Shown: piece by piece, positions 1-9,600 of the stretch
How the letters are laid out: each line of letters starts with the position of its first letter
Position numbering within the stretch: position 1 is the first letter of the stretch
Assembly: GCA_019353055.1 (NCBI GenBank)
Contig: JABAHL010000003.1
Span: 124,001 to 188,000 of the forward strand
Origin: Faucicola osloensis_C
GTDB lineage: Bacteria > Pseudomonadota > Gammaproteobacteria > Pseudomonadales > Moraxellaceae
Length of the DNA: 64,000 nt
Reading direction: 5' to 3'
Position numbers and translations under genes: made by a program
Notes under the pieces: generated by a model
What the model was told of the DNA's origin: nothing
What the model saw: the letters and a program-made list of their open reading frames with translations, nothing else
Database searches by the model: none

Positions 1-1886
1 TTAGGTAATTCACCTGTTCGTTCACGATATTCAACTATTTTAGGCCAAAGTAGCAGTGCTTCTTCTTCAGTCATCTCTACTTTTATAGATTGAATGTGGT
101 CATCAATTAATTTTAAAGTTTTAGAAGTAATCGCCTTGGATAGTATCTCAAAAGCTTTTTGGAAAGGGTTGATTTGGTCAATCAAGTCAATATGAATATC
201 ATCGATATTGACGAAGCTATTTGCCATTCTGATGAATTTTTTATCACCTTGCTCTACGATTTCACCATTTTTAACGACAGAGTCAAGCACAACATGTTGT
301 CTAACAGCCTCAACCTCTTCATCATTCAAGTCTGGATAGATTTCTTTAATAATTTTGGGAATTAGGACTTTATTAATAACTTCAGGTTCGACGTTTCCAG
401 GCATCGCCTTGAGCATAGTATCATCTTGCAATATTTTGGCTTTTAAATCATTCAAATCCTGCTCAATAATATCTTTGGCACGTTTAGAGGTTGGCGTTTT
501 AAATCCTCGGACACGAATAGTATTCTCGTCATCATTTTTCTTATCGTTCTCAGCCTCATTCTCAGCTTCAGATTTGAGTTTAAAGTTAAAGTTAGGGGCA
601 AGTACCTGCTCCATTAGTAAAGACGCTGTAATCGCTTTTAGCATGTTATTTACGGCTATTTTGACCTCAGTTCCCTCAGCTTCAGGTTCTGCTATCAAGT
701 TGGTAAATTGAGCATGTGTTTTATTTGAGCTATCTCGAGTGGCTCGACCAATAATTTGAATAATTTCAGTCAATGAGCCACGGTATCCGATTGTGAGTGC
801 GTGTTCACAAAATGGCCAGTCAAAACCTTCTTTTGCCATACCTAAAGCGATAATGATATCAATCGCATCAACATTATCCATCGCATGCGTGCGAAGATAA
901 GTCGAGATTTTTTCACGCTCTTTTGGCTCATCATTGACCAAATCTGCAACCTTCAATGTTTTGCCAGTTTGGGGATTTTTGACATAGATAACGCCTGTAT
1001 CAGAGTCTTGATAATCCACATCCCCTAGAACATCAATAATATGACCAACTTCTGCCATTTTATCTTTGGAAGACTCATTAGCATTAACATTGGGAATATG
1101 AATGATAGTCTTTTTGGTGACATCAAGAATTTCTGCCAATGCTGATATGTCTTTATCGAATGGCTTTTTGAAATAGCGACCAGTATAGAAGTGGTAACCA
1201 ATGCCTAATGATTTTAGATATTCATAGCCATTTAATTGTTGATAGTAGTTATAAGTTACTTTGGTAAACTTAATTTCGTCTTCAGGCAGTAATACTGGTA
1301 CGTTATCACCTCTAAAGTATGAACCTGTCATGGCTACGATATGAGCATTTGATTTTGCCATGATATTTTTCATGACTTCACCAAGTCGGTTATCGCCGTC
1401 AGCCGAGACATGATGGAATTCATCAATTGCAATCAAACAGTCATTGAATTGTTTTGCATCTAGTTCATCACAGGCAAATCGGAATGTAGCATGGGTACAA
1501 ATCAAGATTTTTTCATCAGAATCCAAGAACTCAAGGAATGCCGATACCTTGCTTTTTTCCGAGCCTGATGTACAAAGGTTATAATGAGGATTTGGTAACC
1601 AATCGGCAAAGAAGCCACCTTTTGATAATGCTGTCGCCTTGAAAGAAGCACCAATATTACGTTCAGGTACTGCGACAATTACCTTTTTAATGCCTTGGTT
1701 TTGTAGTTTTTCAAGTGCAATAAACATCAAAGCTCGTGACTTACCTGATGCAGGTGGGGCTTTGATAAGTAGGTATTGGGCTGAGTTTGCTTTAAATGCA
1801 ATTTGTTGCATTTCACGCATACCTTGGTCATTGGTTTTTTTACTTGTACCTGTTTGATTGTATTCTGATTTGAAAAAGTCTGGCAT
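1..1886 (-). CDS. SF2 DEAD/DEAH-box helicase, Tn7-like cargo (partial, C-terminus beyond window)
   Basis: The frame is open from an ATG at 1886 down to the window edge, so about 628 residues are visible and the C-terminus is missing. Visible SF2 helicase motifs are Walker A APPASGKS near residues 43-50, motif II with DEFHH, a TGS motif III in AMTGSYFRGD, and motif VI QIIGRATRD. A good ribosome-binding site (AAAGGA) lies 5-6 nt before the ATG. The domain resembles helicases of restriction and defence systems and would translocate or unwind DNA with ATP. It lies downstream of an MmeI-like methyltransferase, so a role as the motor or effector of a restriction-modification-like pair is inferred. 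Any nuclease domain would be in the unseen C-terminus. Confidence 0.85.
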   Translation of the reverse strand, partial: MPDFFKSEYNQTGTSKKTNDQGMREMQQIAFKANSAQYLLIKAPPASGKSRALMFIALEKLQNQGIKKVIVAVPERNIGASFKATALSKGGFFADWLPNPHYNLCTSGSEKSKVSAFLEFLDSDEKILICTHATFRFACDELDAKQFNDCLIAIDEFHHVSADGDNRLGEVMKNIMAKSNAHIVAMTGSYFRGDNVPVLLPEDEIKFTKVTYNYYQQLNGYEYLKSLGIGYHFYTGRYFKKPFDKDISALAEILDVTKKTIIHIPNVNANESSKDKMAEVGHIIDVLGDVDYQDSDTGVIYVKNPQTGKTLKVADLVNDEPKEREKISTYLRTHAMDNVDAIDIIIALGMAKEGFDWPFCEHALTIGYRGSLTEIIQIIGRATRDSSNKTHAQFTNLIAEPEAEGTEVKIAVNNMLKAITASLLMEQVLAPNFNFKLKSEAENEAENDKKNDDENTIRVRGFKTPTSKRAKDIIEQDLNDLKAKILQDDTMLKAMPGNVEPEVINKVLIPKIIKEIYPDLNDEEVEAVRQHVVLDSVVKNGEIVEQGDKKFIRMANSFVNIDDIHIDLIDQINPFQKAFEILSKAITSKTLKLIDDHIQSIKVEMTEEEALLLWPKIVEYRERTGELP

Positions 1887-1961
1887 TTTTTATCCTTTGA
1901 AAAGGTGAATTTTTGTATATCTAACAGATATATAATTTTCGAAATTTAATACAATAGAGAT

Positions 1962-1998
1962 TATCAAAGACTCGTCATAGGATGGCGTGTCTTTGATA
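1962..1998 (-). promoter_or_regulatory. Long hairpin between methyltransferase and helicase genes
   Basis: Perfect 10-bp arms TATCAAAGAC / GTCTTTGATA (1962-1971 and 1989-1998) are followed, after one mismatch, by a 6-bp inner stem with one wobble pair and an AGG loop. On the minus strand no T-run follows, so it is not a typical intrinsic terminator. It may be an operator or an RNA structure that separates expression of the helicase from the methyltransferase. Its function is not known. Confidence 0.5.
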
Positions 1999-2035
1999 CC
2001 TTTGTGCAATTTGGCAATATTGCTTTAAAAAAATT

Positions 2036-2097
2036 TTATTTTTTGCTTTTTGTTTCTTCTTCGCTAATCATTTTTTCATAGAGTTTAAAAAGATACT
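2036..2097 (-). pseudogene. Frameshifted C-terminal tail of the methyltransferase
   Basis: Directly after the methyltransferase stop, another frame reads SDSERLEYLFKLYEKM and ends at a TAA at 2036. MmeI/YeeA-like methyltransferases usually end with just this sort of segment (an acidic Ser/Asp stretch, then a Leu-Phe-x-Leu-Tyr-x-Lys helix). One missing base near 2110-2125 would explain why the annotated protein stops early after DYSHLIVTVSD. It may be a real mutation or a sequencing error. Confidence 0.6.
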
Positions 2098-4719
2098 CTA
2101 GTCGCTCACTGTCACTATTAAATGGCTGTAATCGATAGCATTTTCAACGGCTTCATCTAACGAATGATGTGCTGCTTTTAAATCAGATGGCATTGTGTTT
2201 GGGTCATACATCCACGCCAATGTTTTACCAGTATGATTAGCTCTAGCATCCAAAATATCAAATACATATTGGCTGAACAACTCTTCCTGCTTCGTATTGA
2301 TTTTAGGAAAAGGGAAAGTATTGTAGCAAAGGGTATTTGAATACTGCATATCGGTCTTCAATCTACCTGCTACTGCTTTCACCCATACAATGTGCATTCT
2401 TGATGAAATCATGGCAAATAACCATGGTTCAGCCTTATAAATAACTCTTGTTGCATTTGAAGGAACATAAGAGTCATCAAAATAACCAATTGGTATATAA
2501 TGCCTTCTTTCAGAGCCTGTTTGCGGCACCAAAATAAACTCACCTATCTTGTGCTTATCCTCATCAAAGAAATAAGGTGTTTCAGCTTTTTTTTGAGTTG
2601 CAATTTTTTTGCTATTCAATCTGAATTTTTCAACTTCTTCAAAACGTATGGCAAAATCATCAATCTGATATGCTTGCTTAACTTTGTTTTTAGGGATATA
2701 TATACAGTATCTATATGTCCCATCAATAAATTCAGATGCCCCAATATATTTTTTTATAAATTTTTCTGCCTCTGGGTGATTTGATAGAATTTTTTTCATA
2801 TCTTCTGTGTTTAGCAGAAGGTTACCATTATCACCTGGAGAACTTCCTTTAATCATTATAGGTACATTACTGATTGGCTTTTTTCTAGGTTTTATATAAG
2901 TATTAATAGAATTTATTAAATATGGATTAATATTTTTAACTTCCTGTTTTAAATGTTCGTTATATAATGATTTTGATGAATTATTAATATTTCTTATACC
3001 TATAATAACTACTGCTACACCAGCATTACCTTTTGCATTATTAGTCCATTTGAACGATTGATAGGCAAAATCAATTTCTTGACCATTTTGTAGAATTAAT
3101 GGCCACAACAAATTAACTTGCTCACCTTGAGTTATTGAATTAGTTGTAACGAAAGCATATTTGGCGTTGCTATTTTTGATAAAATGCGTAGCTTTGTAAA
3201 ACCAACAAGAAATATAATCCAATTTTCTGTAATTATTTTCTTTTACAAAAACTACATCCATATCTTCTTTCATTTCTTCAGTTTGCCTGCTATATCCTAG
3301 ATATGGCGGGTTTCCAACAACGTAAATTTCATCTGTATCAGTAATTGGGCAAACCTTTTCCCAAGCAACTCGAGTTGCATTCCCTTGCTTAATATTACCC
3401 ATTGATTTTAAGGGTAATATTGAAGCGACTTCAGCATACTCAAACAACCGTTCTTCAAATATGATATTCATTTGATGTTCAGCAAGCCATAGCGATAAAA
3501 TCGCCACTTCATGAGCAAAATCATCAATCTCAATACCATAAAATTGAGAAATCTTAATCTGTGAAGCAAAAGTATTGAGCATATTTTCATTTGAAAGCTC
3601 AATAATCTTTTTGATAATCTCAATCTCAAGCACTCGAAGCTCTTTATAAGTGATAATCAAAAAATTTCCGCTACCACATGCTGGGTCAAAAAACTTAGCA
3701 TTTGCAATACGACACTGTAATTTAAAAAGCTGATTGACGGTATTTGCTTTCTCTAGCTCTTCATAAAACTCATCAAGAAACAAAGGTTTGATAAGCTTTA
3801 ATATGTTTGGTACAGACGTATAATGTTGCCCTAGCTTACTTCTATCCACGCCAGTCGTTACGGCCTGAATCATCGAACCAAAAATATCAGGATTGATGTT
3901 TTTCCACTGTAACCCCCCAAGCTCAACTAAAATCTTACGAGCTTTTGCTGTAAAAACAGGTGAAGCAATCTTGTCTTTAAATAAACCGCCATTAACGTAG
4001 GGAAATTTAGCCAAGAATTCAGGTAAACCCTTTGAGCTTTTAGAATCCAGTCTTGAAAACAACTTATCTAAAAAAATGTGTGTATCTGACCCATTTTTGT
4101 CAGTATGTTGGGCTAGTGTATTTGTAAATATACTATCTTCTTCAAAGATACCTGTATCTTCAGCAAAAAAACAAAAAAGTAATCTTGATAAAAAAACATT
4201 CAAATGGTGAATTTGTTTGTCTGATTGATAGATTTCTGGATTCTCATCAATCAAATGGTCATACAACGTTGCCATCTTATAGGCAGCATCTCTATCAGCT
4301 TCATGGTCATTTGGTGAGTAATAAACTTCACTACCTGCCAAAGGTAGGAAAAACCCATAATATCTAGGTAATTCACTAATTTTGATATCTAAAGCTTTAC
4401 CTAATTTTAAGTCTTTCGCCACTAATTGCTTAAAATCCGTCATAATGGCAAAGCGTGGGCTGTGTTTTTGTACGCTTGCATCTTTTCCAATATCATCAAT
4501 AGCATTAAGAAGATTATTGCTTTTTTCGATTCGGAAAATCATTTTTTTGGGATAGAGAACTTCATTCTCTCGCTTTGAGCGGTTTTGGTCACCTTTTTTT
4601 AGACGAGTTACTACGGATTTACTGATGCCATAGGCAATCAAAAATTCATAAATAAAGTCATCTCTGTTTAAATTGCCTATAATTTTCTCAAGGCTATTTT
4701 CAATCTCGTGGCTGCTCAT
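2098..4719 (-). CDS. MmeI/YeeA-like class I SAM-dependent DNA methyltransferase (cargo)
   Basis: An 873-residue putative N6-adenine DNA methyltransferase. The SAM-binding motif DPACGSGNF is at about residues 345-353 and the catalytic NPPY motif at about 470-473. The C-terminal half has the target-recognition and DARANHTGKTLAWMYDP-type segment typical of MmeI/YeeA-like enzymes. Type IIL MmeI relatives begin with a D-ExK nuclease domain; here the equivalent region (about residues 50-100) is short and I see no convincing nuclease motif. The protein is therefore probably methylation-only and relies on another subunit, plausibly the downstream helicase, for restriction. It starts 24 bp after tnsE with no strong ribosome-binding site. 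The last ~26 residues seem lost to a frameshift. Confidence 0.88.
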   Translation of the reverse strand: MSSHEIENSLEKIIGNLNRDDFIYEFLIAYGISKSVVTRLKKGDQNRSKRENEVLYPKKMIFRIEKSNNLLNAIDDIGKDASVQKHSPRFAIMTDFKQLVAKDLKLGKALDIKISELPRYYGFFLPLAGSEVYYSPNDHEADRDAAYKMATLYDHLIDENPEIYQSDKQIHHLNVFLSRLLFCFFAEDTGIFEEDSIFTNTLAQHTDKNGSDTHIFLDKLFSRLDSKSSKGLPEFLAKFPYVNGGLFKDKIASPVFTAKARKILVELGGLQWKNINPDIFGSMIQAVTTGVDRSKLGQHYTSVPNILKLIKPLFLDEFYEELEKANTVNQLFKLQCRIANAKFFDPACGSGNFLIITYKELRVLEIEIIKKIIELSNENMLNTFASQIKISQFYGIEIDDFAHEVAILSLWLAEHQMNIIFEERLFEYAEVASILPLKSMGNIKQGNATRVAWEKVCPITDTDEIYVVGNPPYLGYSRQTEEMKEDMDVVFVKENNYRKLDYISCWFYKATHFIKNSNAKYAFVTTNSITQGEQVNLLWPLILQNGQEIDFAYQSFKWTNNAKGNAGVAVVIIGIRNINNSSKSLYNEHLKQEVKNINPYLINSINTYIKPRKKPISNVPIMIKGSSPGDNGNLLLNTEDMKKILSNHPEAEKFIKKYIGASEFIDGTYRYCIYIPKNKVKQAYQIDDFAIRFEEVEKFRLNSKKIATQKKAETPYFFDEDKHKIGEFILVPQTGSERRHYIPIGYFDDSYVPSNATRVIYKAEPWLFAMISSRMHIVWVKAVAGRLKTDMQYSNTLCYNTFPFPKINTKQEELFSQYVFDILDARANHTGKTLAWMYDPNTMPSDLKAAHHSLDEAVENAIDYSHLIVTVSD

Positions 4720-4743
4720 GGGATTACTCTATATAAAAATGTG

Positions 4744-6345
4744 TTATTCGGGGTCTATAAGCTGATTTAGGGCATTTTCGATACGCTGAGACCAAGTATC
4801 TATCATTGCCTCAGAATCAAATGTTCCAGTATAAAAATCTTTGGGATGATTAAGATTGACTTTTTTTCCGAAATTAATTTTTGGCCATCTTAATGAGTTT
4901 TTAACAATACCTTGTAAAAATTCGAATGGTACTCTCTCAAAATTCTCATCATCTAAAGCCACAATAAGAGTTGATAACCGTTTCTTTTTTTTAACATAAT
5001 CTGTTGTATCAATTTCAAATAATGCAAATTTTTGTCCTTTATAGACAAATCTTGCTTGTAACATAGTTCGTTCATTACCATCTGATTTCATGTAGAGACG
5101 ACATCTAGGGACATACGGTAATTCTAAATAGTCATCATTAAAGGCTTGTAAATCAAGCTTTTCAAGGGCATCCAACAGACCTTTAAAATTTTGTCGAAAC
5201 AACAAATCTTTGTGCGACTTATCATCAGTATTATCAAAATCTCCTTTTCTGACTGTACCTGATATCGTTGCTTCATCCGTTGCAACTTTGGTCATAAGCC
5301 CATCTGTTTCAGCGTTTCCATCTTCATTAACAGGTTTAACAGTTGATTTATCAACCATTGTTTTTGGTTTTATTTTCGAAGAAATAGGCTCTAAGAACTC
5401 AAATGTAACTTTTGGAGCTTTAATAATCTGAGGTTGCAAGTCTGAATTTGCATTTTCAATTTCATTGATTTGCACTGACTCATTGTCACTATTACTCCCT
5501 CTATCCTTATCTACTTCATAAACAGATTTATTTTCTTCAATAAACATGTCTCCATGAAATTCGACAGCCTTTGTTATACCTGATTTTAAATGACTTAACC
5601 CCGTAATTTCATGCACATAAAAAACACTTCCATTCAAAAACTCGCCCCTTACTTTCATAACAAAATTTTGTAAGCTCGGAGGTTCAAAATTAAAGTCCCA
5701 TTTATGCCAAATACCATCTTGGAATTTATTTTGGTTAAAGGACTTGTAAATACTTTCATAACTTTGGCGAATCATAGAATTCAATAAAATCCATGATAAA
5801 TAGCTACGAAAGCTAGGTGATGAAAATAATGATTTAGGAATACTGCAATGGGGCAGTACATTGACTATATACTTGTCATCAAGTTCCTTTATAGCGAAAT
5901 CCCTTTCAAAAGGTCTTTCTTCTAGGCTTGATAAAGTTAAGTAGGTACTGTGAAAAAATAATATTCTTGCTAATTCTAGCTTTGGTATTCGAACTTTTAT
6001 TAATTTTTTATCATTCTCTAATTCGACCAAAGAATCAAAGTCAAAATATTTTTTATTAGGAGTTGTGCCTGTTTTATTTTTTTTGTAGTTACTTAAGTTC
6101 AAATCGTTAAGCAATAAAGTTTTGTGACCAAAATTTTTATTATCTATAGTTTGATTAAAAATTCTGCCAACTGCCAGAATTGGAGCATTACTGAACCTTA
6201 CCCGAGTAAAATTTGTGTCATTACTTTCATTAAGGTAAGTCTGATAATTAAACCCTAAATACCATTCTTTCCAGTTATTTTTTCTCTTAACAACGTTATC
6301 AATTTGTGTTACTAAAGAGTTTTTGGGTAAATTATCAAAATTCAT
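4744..6345 (-). CDS. tnsE: Tn7-like transposition protein TnsE
   Basis: At 533 residues it is close to Tn7 TnsE (538). In Tn7, TnsE is the target selector for replicating DNA and conjugal plasmids: it binds recessed 3' ends and the sliding clamp. Recognisable blocks include IPKLELARILFFHSTY (Tn7: IPQLELARSLFLINSY), the QSYESIYKSFNQN region, the SLRWPKINF stretch, and a C-terminal NHPK segment with a following W near the end. The middle (about residues 270-380) is a low-complexity acidic/Ser/Thr linker, also variable in Tn7. It starts 11 bp after tnsD with AAGGG upstream. Its presence implies that the element can use the plasmid-directed pathway. Confidence 0.92.
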   Translation of the reverse strand: MNFDNLPKNSLVTQIDNVVKRKNNWKEWYLGFNYQTYLNESNDTNFTRVRFSNAPILAVGRIFNQTIDNKNFGHKTLLLNDLNLSNYKKNKTGTTPNKKYFDFDSLVELENDKKLIKVRIPKLELARILFFHSTYLTLSSLEERPFERDFAIKELDDKYIVNVLPHCSIPKSLFSSPSFRSYLSWILLNSMIRQSYESIYKSFNQNKFQDGIWHKWDFNFEPPSLQNFVMKVRGEFLNGSVFYVHEITGLSHLKSGITKAVEFHGDMFIEENKSVYEVDKDRGSNSDNESVQINEIENANSDLQPQIIKAPKVTFEFLEPISSKIKPKTMVDKSTVKPVNEDGNAETDGLMTKVATDEATISGTVRKGDFDNTDDKSHKDLLFRQNFKGLLDALEKLDLQAFNDDYLELPYVPRCRLYMKSDGNERTMLQARFVYKGQKFALFEIDTTDYVKKKKRLSTLIVALDDENFERVPFEFLQGIVKNSLRWPKINFGKKVNLNHPKDFYTGTFDSEAMIDTWSQRIENALNQLIDPE

Positions 6346-6356
6346 TTGTCTTGCCC

Positions 6357-7892
6357 TTAGATTATTTTGTTTACTATTTTAGTTCTAATTGTAAAGTTAA
6401 ATCTTTTAGCTATTTCCGTCAATCTTTCTTCACTGAGACCCGCCTCTCTCAATATAATCCATTCTGATAACGATTCTTGATTCTGTATTCTATTAATATA
6501 AACATTAGTAAGACGGCGAATTTGATAGTCTGAAATATCTTCAGAATAACGATTCAAAAAAGCAGTGACAAGTGGAAGTTTTGAGAGATTTTTTTCAATA
6601 AGTGATGAGTTCTGAGAGTTTTTTATCCAAAAATTTCTTGAACGTCTAGCACCATCGACATCATCAATGATTGAATTTTTAAAATTTAAAAGTTCTTTTA
6701 CAAACTTTTTATCTCGTTTATTCCAGTCATATTTATCATTGGTGCTAATATATTTGTTTTGATATTTTTCATGCTCTTTGACAAGCCATTCTCTATCATT
6801 ACGATACAGCCAAGCGTAGAGAGCTTTATTCAAAGCTCTTGTCTGCTTAATTTGAAAGTTATTTTCTGCAAGAATTGCCAACCATTGATTCCGCTTAAAT
6901 GGAATTTCTGACACAATATTTTGTGGGATTTTCCTTTTATCATCAACTGTTGTTTTCTCTAGGGGTTTAACAGTATTAAAAATTTCTTCAAATTTCCATG
7001 TTTTACGCCAAAAAGCTTCAATAACCAAAATATGCTCAAGATAACTAAAACTTTTACGATGCTTACGGAAGATAGAAATTAACCAATTATTATCGGACTC
7101 CAACTCATCTAAGTTAAAACGTTTTAACAACTTGATATCCCAACGATTAAGAAATTTTTCACGAATTTTCTCAAACACAATCTGGGTTTTGCCTTTGATA
7201 CAGTCATTTGATAAGGCTAAATTGTTATAAAAAACCGACCATTGCTCATACGAAGGCGACTCAATAGCTGGTTGATGCAATAAATCAATTATTTTATCAG
7301 TTAAGAAAAGTTCATCTTCCGTAGCAATTAAGTGTTGCGTTACTGGAATTTTAATAGTCTCAGATATTTGAAAGAACTCATGCCGATGAGATGAGCGAAA
7401 GTCTAAATTTGAATCAATCAGTTTGATTTTATGTTTCAAACAGCAATCAGCTCCAATAATTTGACAGTCACGAGACCAAAATCTCTCTCCATATTTATTG
7501 ACCTGTTCTTCAATACAAATTGGACAATAACGAGCTTTAGATAGAACTGGTAATCGTGAAGCATTAAGCCCACTTGCTAGATGAACTGAACCTTGCGAGG
7601 CATTTTTCATCCAATCTATACATTTTAATCTTCGCTCATTGGGTAAGAAAGGGGAGTAAATAGAAAACAAAGTATGCTTGTAAATTAAAGTTTGTGTATC
7701 ATATTGATTTGCTTTATAAAGCTTCACAATGGATGATAAATGGCTAGGCAAGTCAAAGGTTGCAATAACCTTTCGATTATTAAAAACTTCATCCAATAAT
7801 TGCTTAGGGCTAATAATGCCTGCTCGAACACCTGCTCTTGCAACTATGCTATATATTAATTCATCTACATAAGGCATAGGAAAATTTAACAT
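6357..7892 (-). CDS. tnsD: Tn7-like target selector TnsD (TniQ family)
   Basis: At 511 residues it matches Tn7 TnsD (508) along its length: the N-terminus NFPMPYVDELIYSIVARAG, the block SPKQLLDEVFNNRKV, and the C-terminal YQIRRLTN region. A TniQ zinc finger is formed by C123, C126, C151 and H154. TnsD binds the conserved 3' end of glmS and recruits TnsC, which directs insertion to attTn7. This fits the element sitting just downstream of glmS. It starts 7 bp after the tnsC stop, with a purine-rich AGGG site overlapping the end of tnsC. Confidence 0.96.
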   Translation of the reverse strand: MLNFPMPYVDELIYSIVARAGVRAGIISPKQLLDEVFNNRKVIATFDLPSHLSSIVKLYKANQYDTQTLIYKHTLFSIYSPFLPNERRLKCIDWMKNASQGSVHLASGLNASRLPVLSKARYCPICIEEQVNKYGERFWSRDCQIIGADCCLKHKIKLIDSNLDFRSSHRHEFFQISETIKIPVTQHLIATEDELFLTDKIIDLLHQPAIESPSYEQWSVFYNNLALSNDCIKGKTQIVFEKIREKFLNRWDIKLLKRFNLDELESDNNWLISIFRKHRKSFSYLEHILVIEAFWRKTWKFEEIFNTVKPLEKTTVDDKRKIPQNIVSEIPFKRNQWLAILAENNFQIKQTRALNKALYAWLYRNDREWLVKEHEKYQNKYISTNDKYDWNKRDKKFVKELLNFKNSIIDDVDGARRSRNFWIKNSQNSSLIEKNLSKLPLVTAFLNRYSEDISDYQIRRLTNVYINRIQNQESLSEWIILREAGLSEERLTEIAKRFNFTIRTKIVNKII

Positions 7893-7899
7893 AAGGTAT

Positions 7900-9600
7900 T
7901 TACCCTGCCCTTAAAAATTTTTCATAATCAAAAATTATATTAGTATGAGCCTTTAAGTAATCATAGAAATTCTCATTGTCTGACTTTTCTGAAAGTAAGA
8001 ACCTTAAGTCGTCATTAGGAAGAGTTTGCCAATCTTTTTGAGGGACAGTTTTATGAGATGACTTAGATTTCTCGGTTGTCTGTGACTTTGAAGAGCTATT
8101 ATCATGCTGTTGTTCAGATGACTTATCGCTCATCAGTACATTCATAGCAAGCATCATAGCATTTTGGCTATCTAAATTAGGATTATCTTCAAATATTTGA
8201 GAAACTACCTTTGGTAATAATTCAGAGTTAAAATCTGCACTTTTTAATAAACGATGAAGTCGAATACTAGGCTCGTGGCCTTGGTAGCAAGCTTCATCAT
8301 CTACTTCTTCAACGCCTTTATTCATTTTTTCTTGAAAATGTAATATTTTTTTGTCAATATCAGGAATAACAAGGTCTGAGAATTCGGCAATACGATTTGG
8401 AATACCCGACTGTAACGCTGCAATCATCGGGTGAATAGGTTTTAGGTCTTCTGTAAAAGTTTTTTCCAAAACTTTCACAGTAATACGCTCAAGTCCTGAA
8501 TCAATCGCTCGAAATTGGGCTAACACAAAGAGTTTAACAACAATATCTAGAATTCCTTGCGACAATTCATACCATTTCGAACGAATTTCGTCAGAAAGTG
8601 TAATATCTGCATTAGTAAGCCATTGATATCGCCACAATTTATCTGTAAACGCATTCCACTCCGATTTTTGAACATTACCATTAGAATCGATATAATTAGG
8701 CTCTTCTTTCATTTGCTCCCAAAAAATTGAACCTAGACCTGCACCACGTCTTGCAGAACGAAAATCACCTTCAAAGATGAATCTCGCTTTAGGAGTACCA
8801 ACCATCACTACAGGTAAATTAACAGTATTAACAAGGGTTACGAAAAAATTCAGCATTTTTTCTGCACCACCCGACTTACCAATACTTAAATGTTGAATTT
8901 CATCAATAATTAGTACTCCTATCGCATGATGATTAGCTAATTGCCCCATTAAAGGAATTAAATTTTCAATGCTATTTCTTTTTTGACCATATTTTTTTTC
9001 ATAATTGGTATCAAGCACTTTATCAATTGCTCTAAAAAAGTGCATACATAAGCTTTTTAAAGACCCATCATGAGGACAGTCAATTTTCAAATAGGCAATC
9101 TGTGTAAAGTTATATTTTGGGTGATAAATTGACTGAGGATAACTACCTAGAATACGATTAATTGTTGTCGTTTTACCGCTTCCTGATGCTCCGATAAATG
9201 CTAGACTAGTTGCTGTTGACTCATTGTTTTTGTAAGAAAAAGTCGATATTTCGCTATTTTTTACTCTTTTATAACCCTCTTGGAGTTTTTTATTAAGGTT
9301 CTGGTCAGCAATATTTCTACCGACGTATCCCTCTCTAAGCATCATTGACAGTCTATTTTCAAGCTGAATATGACGAGCAATTGGTTGAAAAAATGAATTC
9401 ATTAATCCTACTAACATATGTGAACGTATAGTTGCTGTTGCTCTTTTATCGCTTTCAGAAAAACAAACATCATCGCCTATTACTGAAATTATATCTCTGG
9501 GCTCAAGTATAGAAGGTAGAGCTTCAATAAATGGGTTGCCGTCATACCTTTTTACCCCAGTTTTTTTATATTCAGCGTTTATACTATTCATATCAATCAT
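7900..9600 (-). CDS. tnsC: Tn7-like AAA+ transposition regulator TnsC
   Basis: A 566-residue AAA+ ATPase. Walker A GASGSGKT is at residues 137-144 and Walker B VLIIDE at about 229-234, in an IDEIQHLS context as in TnsC/TniB ATPases. In Tn7, TnsC forms ATP-dependent filaments on target DNA, links TnsD or TnsE to the TnsAB transposase, and provides target immunity. The C-terminal ~60 residues are Ser/Gln/Lys-rich and probably disordered before a short terminal segment. Its start overlaps the tnsB stop by 8 bp, implying coupled translation. Length is close to Tn7 TnsC (555). Confidence 0.95.
   Translation of the reverse strand: MIDMNSINAEYKKTGVKRYDGNPFIEALPSILEPRDIISVIGDDVCFSESDKRATATIRSHMLVGLMNSFFQPIARHIQLENRLSMMLREGYVGRNIADQNLNKKLQEGYKRVKNSEISTFSYKNNESTATSLAFIGASGSGKTTTINRILGSYPQSIYHPKYNFTQIAYLKIDCPHDGSLKSLCMHFFRAIDKVLDTNYEKKYGQKRNSIENLIPLMGQLANHHAIGVLIIDEIQHLSIGKSGGAEKMLNFFVTLVNTVNLPVVMVGTPKARFIFEGDFRSARRGAGLGSIFWEQMKEEPNYIDSNGNVQKSEWNAFTDKLWRYQWLTNADITLSDEIRSKWYELSQGILDIVVKLFVLAQFRAIDSGLERITVKVLEKTFTEDLKPIHPMIAALQSGIPNRIAEFSDLVIPDIDKKILHFQEKMNKGVEEVDDEACYQGHEPSIRLHRLLKSADFNSELLPKVVSQIFEDNPNLDSQNAMMLAMNVLMSDKSSEQQHDNSSSKSQTTEKSKSSHKTVPQKDWQTLPNDDLRFLLSEKSDNENFYDYLKAHTNIIFDYEKFLRAG

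Noticed and set aside
355..711. Open frame on + strand (118 codons)
   Set aside because: Lies opposite the helicase gene, which has clear motifs; the + frame shows no recognisable domain.
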